Assembly: GCA_003024785.1 (NCBI GenBank)
Contig: PUQB01000090.1
Coordinates: forward strand, 372,001 to 436,000
From: Selaginella tamariscina
Taxonomy: Eukaryota; Streptophyta; Lycopodiopsida; Selaginellales; Selaginellaceae
DNA length: 64,000 nucleotides
Direction of reading: 5' to 3'
A program made the translations under genes and the position numbers. Shown piece by piece: positions 36,464 through 47,974 of the stretch; position 1 is the stretch's first letter; every line of letters begins with the position of its first letter. Below the pieces are notes generated by a model. It saw only the letters and a program-made list of their open reading frames with translations, was not told the origin of the DNA and ran no database searches.

Positions 36464-37345
36464 TATCATAATTTTTATTATTTTTTAAACGTTGATTGTT
36501 ATTACTTACCAAATTATATTGACAAACTTTAAGTATCGAGGAAACATGTCCACTTAATGCACTTGGGTATTTAGGGGTCTAGGTGGGTGTTGTTAGGTAT
36601 TTGTAAGAAGTGAAGTTACCATTTCCATCTAGAAAATTCTTTTTTTCATTTTTCATATCTTAATTGGGTTATTAGCTAGTTTTTTTTGTTGAATATAGGG
36701 TTGACATAACCCCACACCCTAAACCCCTTGGGTTAGGGTTTAAGGGTCAATGGGTTAAACTCACCAAGTATATTCCTATTGGGAATGCAATTCTAGGAAG
36801 GCACACTCTTTGGGTTTGTTTCATGTGTTTAACGCCGAGGGTTGGATACTCTAGCAAGTAGATGTGCTTGTGCTCATAAAGCCTTGGGCATTGGCTAAAG
36901 GGAGGTTAGGTCTTGTACCTAGATGTGCTATTGACACACTTGGTTAGGGAGTGTTCTGCTTGGGATTTAAAGATTAAACAACTCAAACTCATTAGTAAGA
37001 GACCTTTCATGAGGCAATCATGAGGTCGTGTACTTAGAGTTATCCAAACTTAACCTTAGGGAGTTTACTTAACAAAATACTCATGTTCACCTATAATGCA
37101 CACTCGTATCTTCACTTAGGATTATGTCTTAAGAGAATTAGATATGTTCATGCCCTAACCTCATTAAAGAGACATGTTCTACACATACCCCCATAATAAA
37201 ACTAAAGCATCATGACTTATTCTTTAAGAAATCACCCTTATTCGGGAGTATTAACCCTTTTAAAGTGACAAGTGATACCTTGACTCATGACTAACCCCTG
37301 AGGATTTAAGTGGCCAAGTCATATCTTAGACCTAGGGCTAATACT
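36464..37345 (+). mobile_element. Rearranged copy B of the solo-LTR family
   Basis: Begins TATCATAATTTTTATTA, a decayed form of the LTR start, and follows copy C (45,883) through the CCCTAAACCCC and CTCACCAAGTATATTCC blocks (to about 36,790). It then jumps to sequence matching 46,800-47,130, so about 530 bp are missing. The segment 37,118-37,338 matches 47,151-47,350 of copy C in inverted orientation. Confidence 0.75.
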
Positions 37346-39180
37346 TTATTTTTCAACAACCCACTTGGCACTAGTCTTCTTATTATTCCATTAGTTAATA
37401 CTATAACAAAAGTGTTTACCATACATCATCTTCACCACAACCTCCACACTAGATCCAGTCATTGAGGCATATAACATTCAAATAACTCTCTTCTACACAT
37501 TTCATCTTGAACATGTGCTAATTCGACTTGATCACAACCAATTCTATGTGATTCTGAATAGTTGCATCCCTTACTACTGATTGGGCTTCCATACATTGTG
37601 AACTTATTCTTGTCCACTTTGCCTTAAACCCTAATCTAACCTTAAATCAGCTCTAAACTTAATTAATTGAAGTGATAAATTTGTAATTTCTATATAATAA
37701 TACAAATAAAACTTTTTACTCGAGCTACTCAAAAGGCATTTATATAATTTTTAAAAGTGCAAAAATATTATTGTAATTACTCAAAACCTTAGGGACATTT
37801 TAATAAATTTCCCAATCTCCTTTTACTAATGAAGGAACACAATAAAATGGATAGGGCAAGGATTTGCAAGCTACTTAGTTTTTTGATAACAAGAATGAGT
37901 AAGTTAGGAGCCAGCTAAGCAATGAAGGATATTAGAGCATTAGATCCTATCAAGGTCATCTCAAGCAAGGAGTTAATTAGAAATTGCGTAATTAACCCCA
38001 ATATGCCTTTACTCTTATATATTTAAACATGTTTATATGGAAAATATTGACATCAATAAATTTAAACAAGCCAATATAATGTTAAGAATCTTAATAGAAT
38101 TAGATAGGATGGGACTAAAAGAACTAAGACATAAGTTGATAAGTGGAAATTCTTCATTATTAGTATCAACTGTGATTAACTTCAAATTTTGCAAGTTGAA
38201 TGGTATGGACGTATTCTAACTTGTGCAAAAGAAATTAAGACAAACAATATGAGCTAGCTTCTATATATAAAGAAGCTCTATAGGGTATTTACTTTATACA
38301 AAGTTGATGTTTTAACAATGTTTCTTGTACAAAAATTGCACATTTATAAAGTAATTATGACAATAAATGAATTATAGCTTTTCATATCAAACTTGTTGTA
38401 GATGTAAGTAATTAATTTTCCTCAAACTTTATAATAATTCAAACTCACCAGGCAAGTCAATCTATAGTCGCATTTTAAGAGTTACATGTTCAACCATAAC
38501 TCTCAACAAAATAAAATGTTGCTGATACATAGTAGTACCAAGCCAAGAGGTACAAGTTTTAAGATTGTCATTCTTGTTTTGCTTTTAACTCCTCATTAGT
38601 TCTCTTCAACCAGTTTTCCCTGCTTCCATATTAGCACTCTCTCCTCCCCTCCAATTCCATACATTTTAATAGTCTTCAAGGAATGAAGAGTTTCAATGCA
38701 ATTTGAAAAGAATTTTAGTTTAGGCAAACTCTATAACACCATCTCTTCCAAGTTGACAAGGGAGAAGAATTATGTGTGGTTCTCTAATAGTGCTTCCAAT
38801 TGCAGACAATCATCTCTTTAAGAGTTGTGAGCAATGTGAAGACCGGTTGCAGATGTTTAAATGTGAATCTTTCAATTGCAAGCTTTTTAAGTCTTGGGAT
38901 TCTAACAGGATTTACTCCTCCTTTCCATACCAACAAGGGCAAAGAATTCAAATAAAGACTTTCTATGTTTTGACAAGTACATGGTAATATTGATATATTA
39001 TCCTAGATCTTTTCAACAAAATTTAATTGACTTAAATTGTTGCAATTTGAAATATGTAAACATCCCAATCCTTGTTTACTTTCAACCAATGTTAAATAAT
39101 GTAATAATACATAATACTAATATACAAAGATGTAGCATCATAATTAAAATGTCCATGCACTGATGTTACTATAGTATATA
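37346..39180. other. AT-rich spacer with unassigned small ORFs
   Basis: Low-GC DNA. Short frames at 38,037-38,219 (60 codons, beginning MENIDINKFKQ) and 38,772-38,987 (71 codons, Cys-rich start with CEQCEDR) have no domain I recognise and no supporting context. They may be chance ORFs or pieces of an old element. Confidence 0.45.
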
Positions 39181-40161
39181 GGGTCGATTCGCACCTACAC
39201 TTATACTTAAAAATTTGAAGTGCTAGCAGTTAAAAAGTTGATGGTCTGTACATTCGCACATAGAAACTTTAAAGTGATTTTTGCGATTTAATTACACATT
39301 TTAAGACTTGTTGTGTTCGCACATGACAGTGAATTTGTCCTCAAATTTTAACCTTAAATGCGTGTTTCTTCGTACATGAAACACTTAAAATTTTGCTAAT
39401 GTTTTCATCTTCGAATATGTTTTCACCTACTTAAAATTCAAAAATTCAAATTAAAATTTTCAAATTCAACATTCCCGCAAAGTTTGAAAGAGGAATTCAG
39501 GTGACAGCTGGTGGTTCAGGGTTGCCGTGCCCAACTTCATGCACTGTGGGATTCATGTGCCCAGCTCCAAGAGCTCGTGGAGGTGCAAGATTCCCGCATG
39601 CAGCTCGGGATTCCCTCGTGGAGCTCCCGGATTGGCGCGCCCTAAACTTGGGCCCCAAGCTCCACTCCAACGCCCAATTGGCCTCGGCCTCGATTGAAGC
39701 CTAAAGTCCGCGCCATCTCCTCCTCCCCACTCGTCGCCTGATTGCCACCTTGATCGCCGCCCTGATCAGCGCCCTACTCTTTGGAAGCCCTAAATCCCCA
39801 ATCACCGCCTCCTCACGATCCATGGGGTTGGCAGTTGCACCCCTGACATTAGCTGATCTAGCAAACCTAGCCCTTAAAGATTCTTGACAAGAATCTTTTT
39901 GGAATAATTCATAAGTGCCCCTTAAAATTTAAGATCACCTTCCGAGGTGGTTTTAAATTTTAATTTTTTTCTTTTTGAAACACTTAAATTTTAAGGGTTA
40001 CACCATTAAATTTAAAATAGGTGCGGAGCAAACAATCTTAAATTTTTCACACTTAAAATTTAACTTAATGGCTGCCATTATCTTCTAAATACATGTGCAA
40101 AGCAATTGAAGTGCACTTTTGGCCCTTATTTCTAAGTATAAGTGCATGTGCGAATCGACCC
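39181..40161. mobile_element. Non-autonomous TIR DNA transposon, copy 2 (981 bp)
   Basis: The inverted repeats are 29 bp long with two mismatches: left 39181-39209, starting GGGTCGATTCGCACC; right 40133-40161, ending GCGAATCGACCC. ATA flanks both ends and could be a 3-bp target duplication. Subterminal CACTTAAAATTTTGC-type motifs recur in both orientations, and a GC-rich core (about 39,500-39,850) contains GCGCCCTGATCAGCGCCC. The layout parallels the element at 19,263-20,033. The GC-rich core could be captured host sequence. No transposase is visible. Confidence 0.8.
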
Positions 40162-40445
40162 ATACAATGTTACATTTTGCTACAAAATATTAAATTTCTA
40201 TGAAACATATAAAATTGAATATCAAGTATGTTCCACGTAATTGCATGTGAAAGTATCCATATCAGTCTCATCTCGTGAACAAGCATGAGTGTGTCCATTA
40301 CCATAAAGAATGAAGATTGGCTCTATCGTAGGTGCAAATGAAGACTACAACGTGTACTAACAAATTACAGAATAAAGAACAAACTCAAACATGTATCAAC
40401 CAACATTGAAAGGAAAATAGGATGTGTCGTGTTATTGAATTAAGT

Positions 40446-41335
40446 TTAAAAAGTAAAGACCGAATGAATTGGTGTCGAGTGAACCCCTTGATGATACTCC
40501 CAAAAAAGATAGGGGGTCACCAACTTATTTGCACGAGGACCTTCTTTACTTATACGACTCTTCATTTCCATGAAGATCCACTGCATCAAGACCTTCCATT
40601 GCAGTGGTGCCAACTGAACATTGTTGACTCCAAGGCCTCCACCCCGGAAATAGAGGATGTTAGTTGGGAAAACGTCTACAGCGTTGATATGTGTGGCCAA
40701 CCTCATCACACGCCCAACAATAGATTGCACATCCATGGCCCCAACCTTCGAGTAGCGACAACATTAATTTGGACCATCCCTAACATGAAGTGGAACAAAA
40801 GAATGTGAAGCTACAAGTGGGAGAGGTGATGTCTCATATTGTTGTGCTAATTGTAACATTGTCAAGAGTCACTGGAGCTAGTCATGCACAAGCCCCTTGA
40901 TGAAGTGCTGGCCACAACAAACATAACTTAATGTGCTTCAACATGTTAGGCTCTGCACGCAACAAAAGATTATAAAAGCAAACACCAAATTGCATCACCG
41001 ACAAAGATGGCTCTTGACAAATATGATGTAATTGTTAAAAAGCATTGTCACAATCGTTAGCATGCTCAAACACACATTTGAAGATCGCTAGAAATATACT
41101 TCAATCCCCAAGAGTTGTTGTGTCCAGACCATTGTACCACTTCAAAATCATCCCTTGAAGACAAATAAGAAACTCACACATACATTGAGCATCGTTTCAT
41201 GAATGATATGTGATGACCACGGTGAACACATCATCCTAAGATTTCCACAGAAGAAATCCGATCGGACTCAAAGATTTGCAACATGAGTAGGAGGAGGAGT
41301 ACCATGGGTTGTGAATGCTGACATCAATTAGACCT
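40446..41335 (-). pseudogene. Second copy of the Ty3/gypsy gag relic (inverted, uninterrupted)
   Basis: Read on the minus strand, 41,180 down to about 40,450 aligns with window bases 1-407 and then 1357-1600 and lacks the solo LTR. Translation shows KWYNGLDTTTLGD, then IFLAIFKCVFEHAND, CDNAF and, in the open 96-codon frame at 40,446-40,736, MDVQSIVGRVMRLATH and RGGGLGVNNVQLAPLQWKV. A stop follows the LGD motif, and other frames are broken. No pol follows at lower coordinates; a spacer and the TIR element lie there instead. Confidence 0.65.
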
Positions 41336-41339
41336 TACA

Positions 41340-42470
41340 ATGTGTAATAAATTTTTTAATGATAATATAAAAATAACTTTTAAAACATTCAAATAAAATT
41401 AATTAGGTGTTTATAAATTCTCATGTGTAATAAATTTTTTAATAATAATAAAGTCAAGTAATTTTATAAATCTTCATCCTTTGTTTATGTCAGTTGAACA
41501 TCTTAAACTAACATATAACTTATCTTTGTTTATCATAAATTACATACATAAGCTCATCCATTAAGGTTAGCAAGTCAAAATGGTATGGAATGGTGATGGG
41601 ATCATGGTATTGATCCCCTAGGTGTTAGGTCAAAATGATACAAAATCATGATGGGATGGTATGATGTATGTGCCTCTTAATCACATGTGCATAGCTATAT
41701 GGTCAAGATGGTCCACAACTATGAAGTTAAAATGGTATAGTATCATGATGGTTGGCTCCGTGTTTGTCACGAGTGACTTCTGAAGAGAAGGCATAATAGT
41801 AACCCTTGACCCCTAGAAGGAACCTTGAGTATAATATGGATGAGGACATTCACTTTTTCAAAAAAGGGGATGAGTGTCATAGTTCTAACCTAATGGGTTA
41901 ACCACATGTATACATGTGTATCTTAGAGTATGTATATGAGGGCATCCCAGGACTGCATATGGAAGGGCACTTTTACAAATGTGGCCTTTAACTATGCAAA
42001 GGCAAATTTTTTTATTGACCTTCTAGAATTATATATTTTAGAAAATGGTCTTAAAATAAATAAAGTTTTAATTTATTAAGAAGTATTAATTCTTCTATGT
42101 TTTTTACTGAATCATGCTTTAAATATTTCATTCCAAGGCATCTATGTAGTGTCAAATGATTCATGCAAACTACATATAATTCTCTAAAGTGAAAATAATC
42201 ATACTTATTTGATGAGTGGTCTTTATAACATTTTGATGAGAAAAACCATGTTTACTCTTGTAATATTGAAAGGAATAACAATTAGAATCTCCCATAACTT
42301 CATCAAGCTAGAAAAAAAAATCTCTCATAATGACATCATCTTTACATGCTTCCCAACATGTTCTAAATGTTTTATTATTGCAGTTATCCATCATAATTAT
42401 AAAAAAAATATCATATAATTCTCCTTTACATTTCTCAACTCAATAAGACTACCAAATTGATTATATATAA
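41340..42470. other. Spacer with ATGGTATGATGGG-type short repeats
   Basis: Between 41,570 and 41,770 the motif AAAATGGTATGG(A/T)ATGGTGATGGGATCATGG recurs in degenerate form four or so times. The rest is AT-rich with no gene seen. Confidence 0.5.
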
Positions 42471-42473
42471 GTC

Positions 42474-43560
42474 TCATGTACATTCTTCCAAATGTAATTC
42501 ATTCTTAATAAGATAATGTCTAAGATTGAAAAGTTTACAACCATCAATATCCTTTATTCTCTTTTCAAGTTTTATCTTAATATTTTTCACTAATTGTTCA
42601 ACCAATAACATACAATCTTGAAAAGATTCTCTTCCACCACTTTTCATAGGTATGTATCTTAATTTGTGAGTGTGTTTCTCACCACTAGCACCTTCAAAAG
42701 TATATTTTCTTTCCAAATTCTTCACTACAGCATTTGCATATCCATAAACATTGGCAATATCTTAATGGAACTGTTATTCAATTCAACAAAACATCTACAA
42801 CAAATGTATGCAAAATTGTATAGTGCATATTATTAACTTTTCATATAGAGTTAAATTTAATTGAGCAAAGTTGGTCGAAAGTGTTGGTATACATTTTTTG
42901 ATTCTTTTCATTGCAAGTCCTCAAGATAACCATTTAAAAAAGAATATTTTTAATTATTACCTAAAAAACTATATCACACACACACACGTGTGTGTGTGTG
43001 TGTGCATATAAGTGCTATGAATAATGTGTATATTATTTATACCTAATAGAATGGATTTGTAGCATGTTTAAATTTGGAATTTCCAAAGCAGCCTCAGTTA
43101 TGTGAATTTGTCCATACACTTATAAGAAGCATGTAACCATGTACAAACATTTCGACAAATTGTGTTAATGTAAACCAATTACGGAAATTCATCAACTGCT
43201 TAATTTGCACAAGATTTTACCAATGAACCAAACAATGGACAATAAGTAAATAAGGAACTTTAGCTTTAAGTCTTATGGTTAACCCACTTTTGTAGCCTAT
43301 CATTATTTTATAACTATTATGCAAGATGCCACAAGCTTACATAATAATAATCCCATGTCCTTTACAACCTTTTTAATTTTTCCTAACTTAACTCTCTTCC
43401 TTCATCATATGTTTTAATCCATCTAACAAAAGCAACGTCATTCACTATTTCCCCATATATATATAAATCATCACATGACCCTCTTTACCTTTACCTGTAC
43501 TGTCATCAACTTAGATAGAATACCAAGGACTCTTTTGAACTTCTTTATATAATTAAATCC
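42474..43560 (-). pseudogene. Decayed hAT-type (DUF4371-like) transposase
   Basis: On the minus strand the translation includes FYLxxDDSTGKGKEGHVM (about 43,520-43,470), then GYKSGLTIRLKAKVPYL followed by IVHCLVHW (43,300-43,220) and NFRNWFTLTQFVEMF. It then reaches a surviving 83-codon frame (42,474-42,725) with KLRYIPMKSGGRESFQ and EQLVKNIKIKLEKR. The DST-G block, the T-LKAKVP-L-HC-HR order and the spacing match plant and animal hAT-derived proteins of the KRBA2/ZMYM1/DUF4371 type, recalled from family knowledge. It is broken by several stops. No terminal inverted repeats were located. Confidence 0.6.
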
Positions 43561-44569
43561 ACAAGACCTCTTTCATTGCATGTAAAAACTTTATTGTAAA
43601 CACTATGTTCATGTAAGTTCTATATTCATTATTTAAGGGCATATTCAGTAATCACAATTGCATTTGGTGATGATAAAGTGCTTCAAAATGCTCTAAAGGT
43701 GATCCAAGCATAACAATAAAATACATTTGTCACATAATAGTGATGATCATAAGCCTTTGCTTATCATAAAGTGTTGTAGTATAATCTAAAAAGGGGGGTA
43801 GTTATCTTCTTTTGTTTTTGCTCCCACTTGTTTATTGCTTTTCCATGTTGGTCCAAAGCTTACAATTGAATAGTTTGCATTTAATTCTTACTTGCTTATT
43901 AATAATAAGTGAATGAATCCAATCATGTTGGATTTTCCATTTTGGATTTCTCTTTTCTTCTTTAAAGAGCTCTCAATTATTGAAAATTGCTCTGCATGAT
44001 CTGAAATTGGATTTCTCAAGCATCTCCATGTTGAATTTTTCCACCATCTCCAAGTTGAATTTTTCCACCATCTCCAAGTTGAATTTTTCACCATCTCTAA
44101 AAAGAGAAGTCATTACCTTATGTTTATTTACCTAGAGTTACTCTCCTTTCTTATTTTTCCTACTAGATTCTAAAGAATAAAATGATTCCAAATGTACATG
44201 TTTCCTATTTTTTTAGCCTCATAGCCAATGTGCACAATAACAAAAGAAAAAAAACTTTGTATTGAATGCAAGTGGGCAATAAGGCATATATAAAAATATC
44301 CAATATAAAATTCTTATATTTATTATATATATACAAAGAATATGCTTTTAAGGCTTGAAGGGCACTTTTATAACTTTCCTTTCAAATCTTAAGACTCTAC
44401 AACATGTCCCCTTTAATTACTAAAGGGCTAAAAACTTTTCACACTTATTGACTTTGTAAGTGTACCTTCTCATGTAGGGACTCTATAACATGTCTCCTTT
44501 AGTTACACACTTATTGACTTTGTAATGTGTACCTTCTCATGTAGGGTTGAAGAGTTTTGGAAGGGTTGG
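43561..44569. other. Spacer with a short 24-bp tandem repeat
   Basis: AT-rich. At about 44,022-44,097 three copies of a 24-bp unit containing CACCATCTCCAAGTTGAATT stand in tandem (minus-strand reading repeats KNSTWRWW). No other structure was recognised apart from two copies of a CTCTACAACATGTC-type sentence at 44,392-44,550. Confidence 0.65.
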
Positions 44570-45295
44570 AGGTTGGAAACCTTCATTTTCTAGGGCCATT
44601 GACCGTCCTTGGCACTGAGGATGCATGGCTTTAAGGTTGGAGGTTGGAAACCTTCATTTTCTAGAGCCATGCACCATCCTTGGCACTGAGGATGCATGGC
44701 TTTATAAGGTTACAAGTGCAATTTCTTTTTAAGACTAGGTTAATACTATATATTGAAAAGGAATCGAAATCGAACTCAAAATCTTTTGGGGCTATACACC
44801 GCAAGTTTGATTCTTGTTTAGGGTGATAATAATAATGTATGTTGAAAACAAAATTGAAGTCATAGCTAGGCTAATACTGTAATCTGAAAAAAATAAATTG
44901 TTTAATGAAAAGAATCGAACTCGCAACCTTTTAGGGCCATGCACCAAATTTGACTCCTTTTAATACTATATGTTAAAAAGAAATCAAACTTGTTCGAATT
45001 TATTCACTATCTTTGACACTAAGGATGATGCATAGCTTTGTAAGGTTAAAGTGATGTTAATGTATATGTTAAAAAGAAATTGAACTTGTAACCTTTCGGG
45101 TCTATTCATCATTTTCAACACTAAGGATGATGCATGGCTCCACATAAGGTTACAATTTTTGAATGGAGGATGATGCATGGCTTCTTAAGGTTACAAGTTT
45201 GCCCTAAAGATAATGCATAGCTCCATAAGGTTACAAGTTTTATCCCATCTTGTGCATGTCCCATCCTTGAAACTGAGAATGATGCATAACCACTT
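44570..45295. repeat. 'GATGATGCATGGCT' minisatellite, cluster 2
   Basis: About nine imperfect units of 45-75 bp with ACTGAGGAT(GAT)GCATGGCTTTAAGGTT, then a GGAACCTTCATTTTCTAGGGCCAT or ACTTGTAACCTTTCGGG piece. The two leftmost units (about 44,563-44,635 and 44,636-44,708) are nearly identical and so more recent. Reverse-complement relationship with cluster 1 (35,995-36,460). Confidence 0.65.
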
Positions 45296-45882
45296 AAATA
45301 TACAAAATTGATTTTAATATTGTTATGAGAATATGCCAACATTAGAATATTTTTTTGAAATATTCTAGGATCACAAGTCAAATGTAAAGCCAAATTCAAA
45401 TCCATAGGGGTTAGGGTTTCATTGACATTAATCTTTTTTATACTAAATAATTAATATATTTCATTCTCTTCTTTTTTTCTAACTAAAACAATTTCATTTA
45501 TATTTTATTATTGGTTTCGGCCATGACAACAGCCTCTTGCGGCAATGCTTCATCTTTAGCTCTAGGGATGGAATATTAGTTTCTAAAATAGAAAATTTAA
45601 TTACATAATGTTGCATTCTACAATTTTATAAAATTAAAAATGGGCTTTAAATAAGTACATTCATCATGCTCAGTCTAGAACAAAATATTTATTTTGAGCA
45701 AGAAAAGAAAATAGCAATAACATAAAATAGAATTTATTTCATTTCATTAAAGTATCATTCTATTTAAACTTTTTTTTAAACTTTTTTTAAATTTTTTTTT
45801 AAACACAAATATATTATGCAAAATTTGATTCACTTTACAAAAGATCTTTGTCGTCGTAATATAGTATATAATAGATATTTAT

Positions 45883-47560
45883 TGTCATAGTTTTTACTAT
45901 GACTCCTCTTTACTTTGGACGTTGATTGTTGTTACTTACTGAACTATGTTGATAAACCTTAGATGTAGTGAGAAACAGCCCCACTTAGTGCACTTAGGTG
46001 TTTATGGGTAGTCCGACCGGCTGTCCTTAGATATCGCTAAGAAAAAGTAGCACTTACCTTCTTAAAAAACTCTTACCCTGGTTTTTCATATTCTAATTAG
46101 GTTTTGGATGGTTCCAGTGAGTTTGGCATGTCAGATATAGGTAGAAACACACCCCTAGGGTTGCCCTAACCCCACGCCCTAAACCTAGGGTTTAGGGGTT
46201 AATGGGTCATTAATTAACTCACCAAGTATATTCCCTCTGGGAATGAGACTCTGTGCCAGCCCACTTATGTAAACAGGAAACCGGGGGGGACCCTTTGTCA
46301 CATATATTAAGTAGTACATGTAGGAGAGCTCCTAGTTCATGATTGAGTTCGTTGCTCTTATGCCGGTGCAAGCTTCAACTTATGTTGTTAAGGTACAACC
46401 CTCTGTTGTGCCGCCCTAACTTCCAAATGACAAGGATACGTCCCACCTTTGGGGTAGCTCACCCTTAACGTTGGCAAATATATGTTTGGAAGGTATTGTT
46501 GGAATGCACGTTCCAAGAGGCATAGGTTGAGGCTTGTCTCTAGCCTCCTCCTTCATGTCAAGCTAGGTGTAACACTCATGGCCAAGCAAGGCACATTCAT
46601 GTCCTTGTCAAACTGTGGGTGTGGGATCTTGTTTGACAGGTTCACATTACCCAATTCCGAAAGGTTCACTAAGGAGTTCAGAGTTGGCATTTAGGAGCCA
46701 CATTTGTGACACTTGGTGCAACTCTTGAATCTAAGGGCTATGGCATGATAGCTCTCATCGTGGAATGCACATGGAAATGTGACACTGGGATAAACTCACA
46801 TGAAACATGTCTGAGGCACGCCCTTTGGGGTTGTATCATGGGTTTGTTTGCCAAGGGGTTGGATACTCTAGTAAACAGGCATATTTGGTGCTCGCATTAA
46901 GGTGTTAAGCCTTGGGCATTGACTCAAGGGAGGTTAAGTCTCATAACTAGGTGTACTTTGGCACCTTGGCTAGCGGAGTGTTCTTCTTAGAATCCAGGGG
47001 TTGAACAACCTAAGCTTGTTAGCAGGAGCCCTTTCGTGAAGCACTCGCAATGTCATGTACTTAGGGTTATCCAAACCTAGCCTTAGGGACTTTTGGTTAG
47101 TAGAACACTCGTGTCTGCCTATAGCGCACATACGTGTCCTCTAAGTACTAGCCCTAGGTTTAGGGTATGACTAGGCCACTCAAACCTTTAGGGGTTAGTC
47201 ATGGTTCAGGGTACCCCTTGTTGCTTTAAATGGGTTGTACGCTCAAGGGTAAGTGGCGATGCCTTAGCTTTGTCACACAGGTATGTGTAAGGCACATCTC
47301 TTTGACGAGGTTAGGGCATGAGCCTGTCTAGGTTACTGGGATAGGATCCTAAAGTCTACTTGGGATATCCTTTAGGGTCTGGGAAATGGTCATTCTAGGG
47401 TACTTAGGATATGACTTTAATTCTTATGTTTAACTAGGTATATGAGTTAGACTCTTGGGGTCATCTTGGAAGACTTAGTGTTGCTCACACAGGGAATTAA
47501 CATTGGAAGGCCACTTGGCGGCCATTGTGTTGCCATGTGTTAGCCCTTCGGATTAACACT
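45883..47560 (+). mobile_element. Longest copy (C) of the solo-LTR family
   Basis: Starts with TGTCATAGTTTTTACTATG, identical to the solo LTR start, and follows it through the CCCTAACCCCACGCCCTAA block, the GCCGGTGCAAGCTT and AAGGTACAACCCTC(T/C)GTTGTGCCGCC sentences, to about 46,731. There the solo LTR ends, but this copy continues with about 800 bp also found in copy B. The extra part is either the internal region of the parent element or a longer LTR of which the solo copy is a deletion. No gag or pol motif was seen in it. The right end is uncertain. Confidence 0.7.
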
Positions 47561-47974
47561 CTAACATTGAGAGAGAAAGAGAGACTGTTATAGATGGCTT
47601 TGATGCGATAATTTTCCTGAAGATGAGGTTTCTGAGCCGGTGTTATACGTAAATGTCTGGGACATGCATATATTAACTGTTGAAAACTGTTTATCTCATA
47701 TTAAATCCTAATACTCATTATATTAATTTTTAAAAGCGAATAGTGTTATTATTAAAGTAAACAATTTGAATAACTTTGAATGTGCTGTCAGTTGTTGACA
47801 ATTTCGTGCATAGTTACTTCATTGCCAGCACAAAACAAGGGATATGCACCTGATTCTATACACAGTTCGCAGTACAAGTTTATATATTCTGTGTTGAAGT
47901 TACTTATTGGGTTTATCTTTTGGGTTTACATTAACGACAAAGTAAGCCTTTAAGAAAAACTGCTCTCTCTCTCT

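Noticed and set aside
43890-44094. Repeated KNSTWRWW peptide
   Set aside because: Comes from a 24-bp tandem repeat in non-coding DNA, not a gene.
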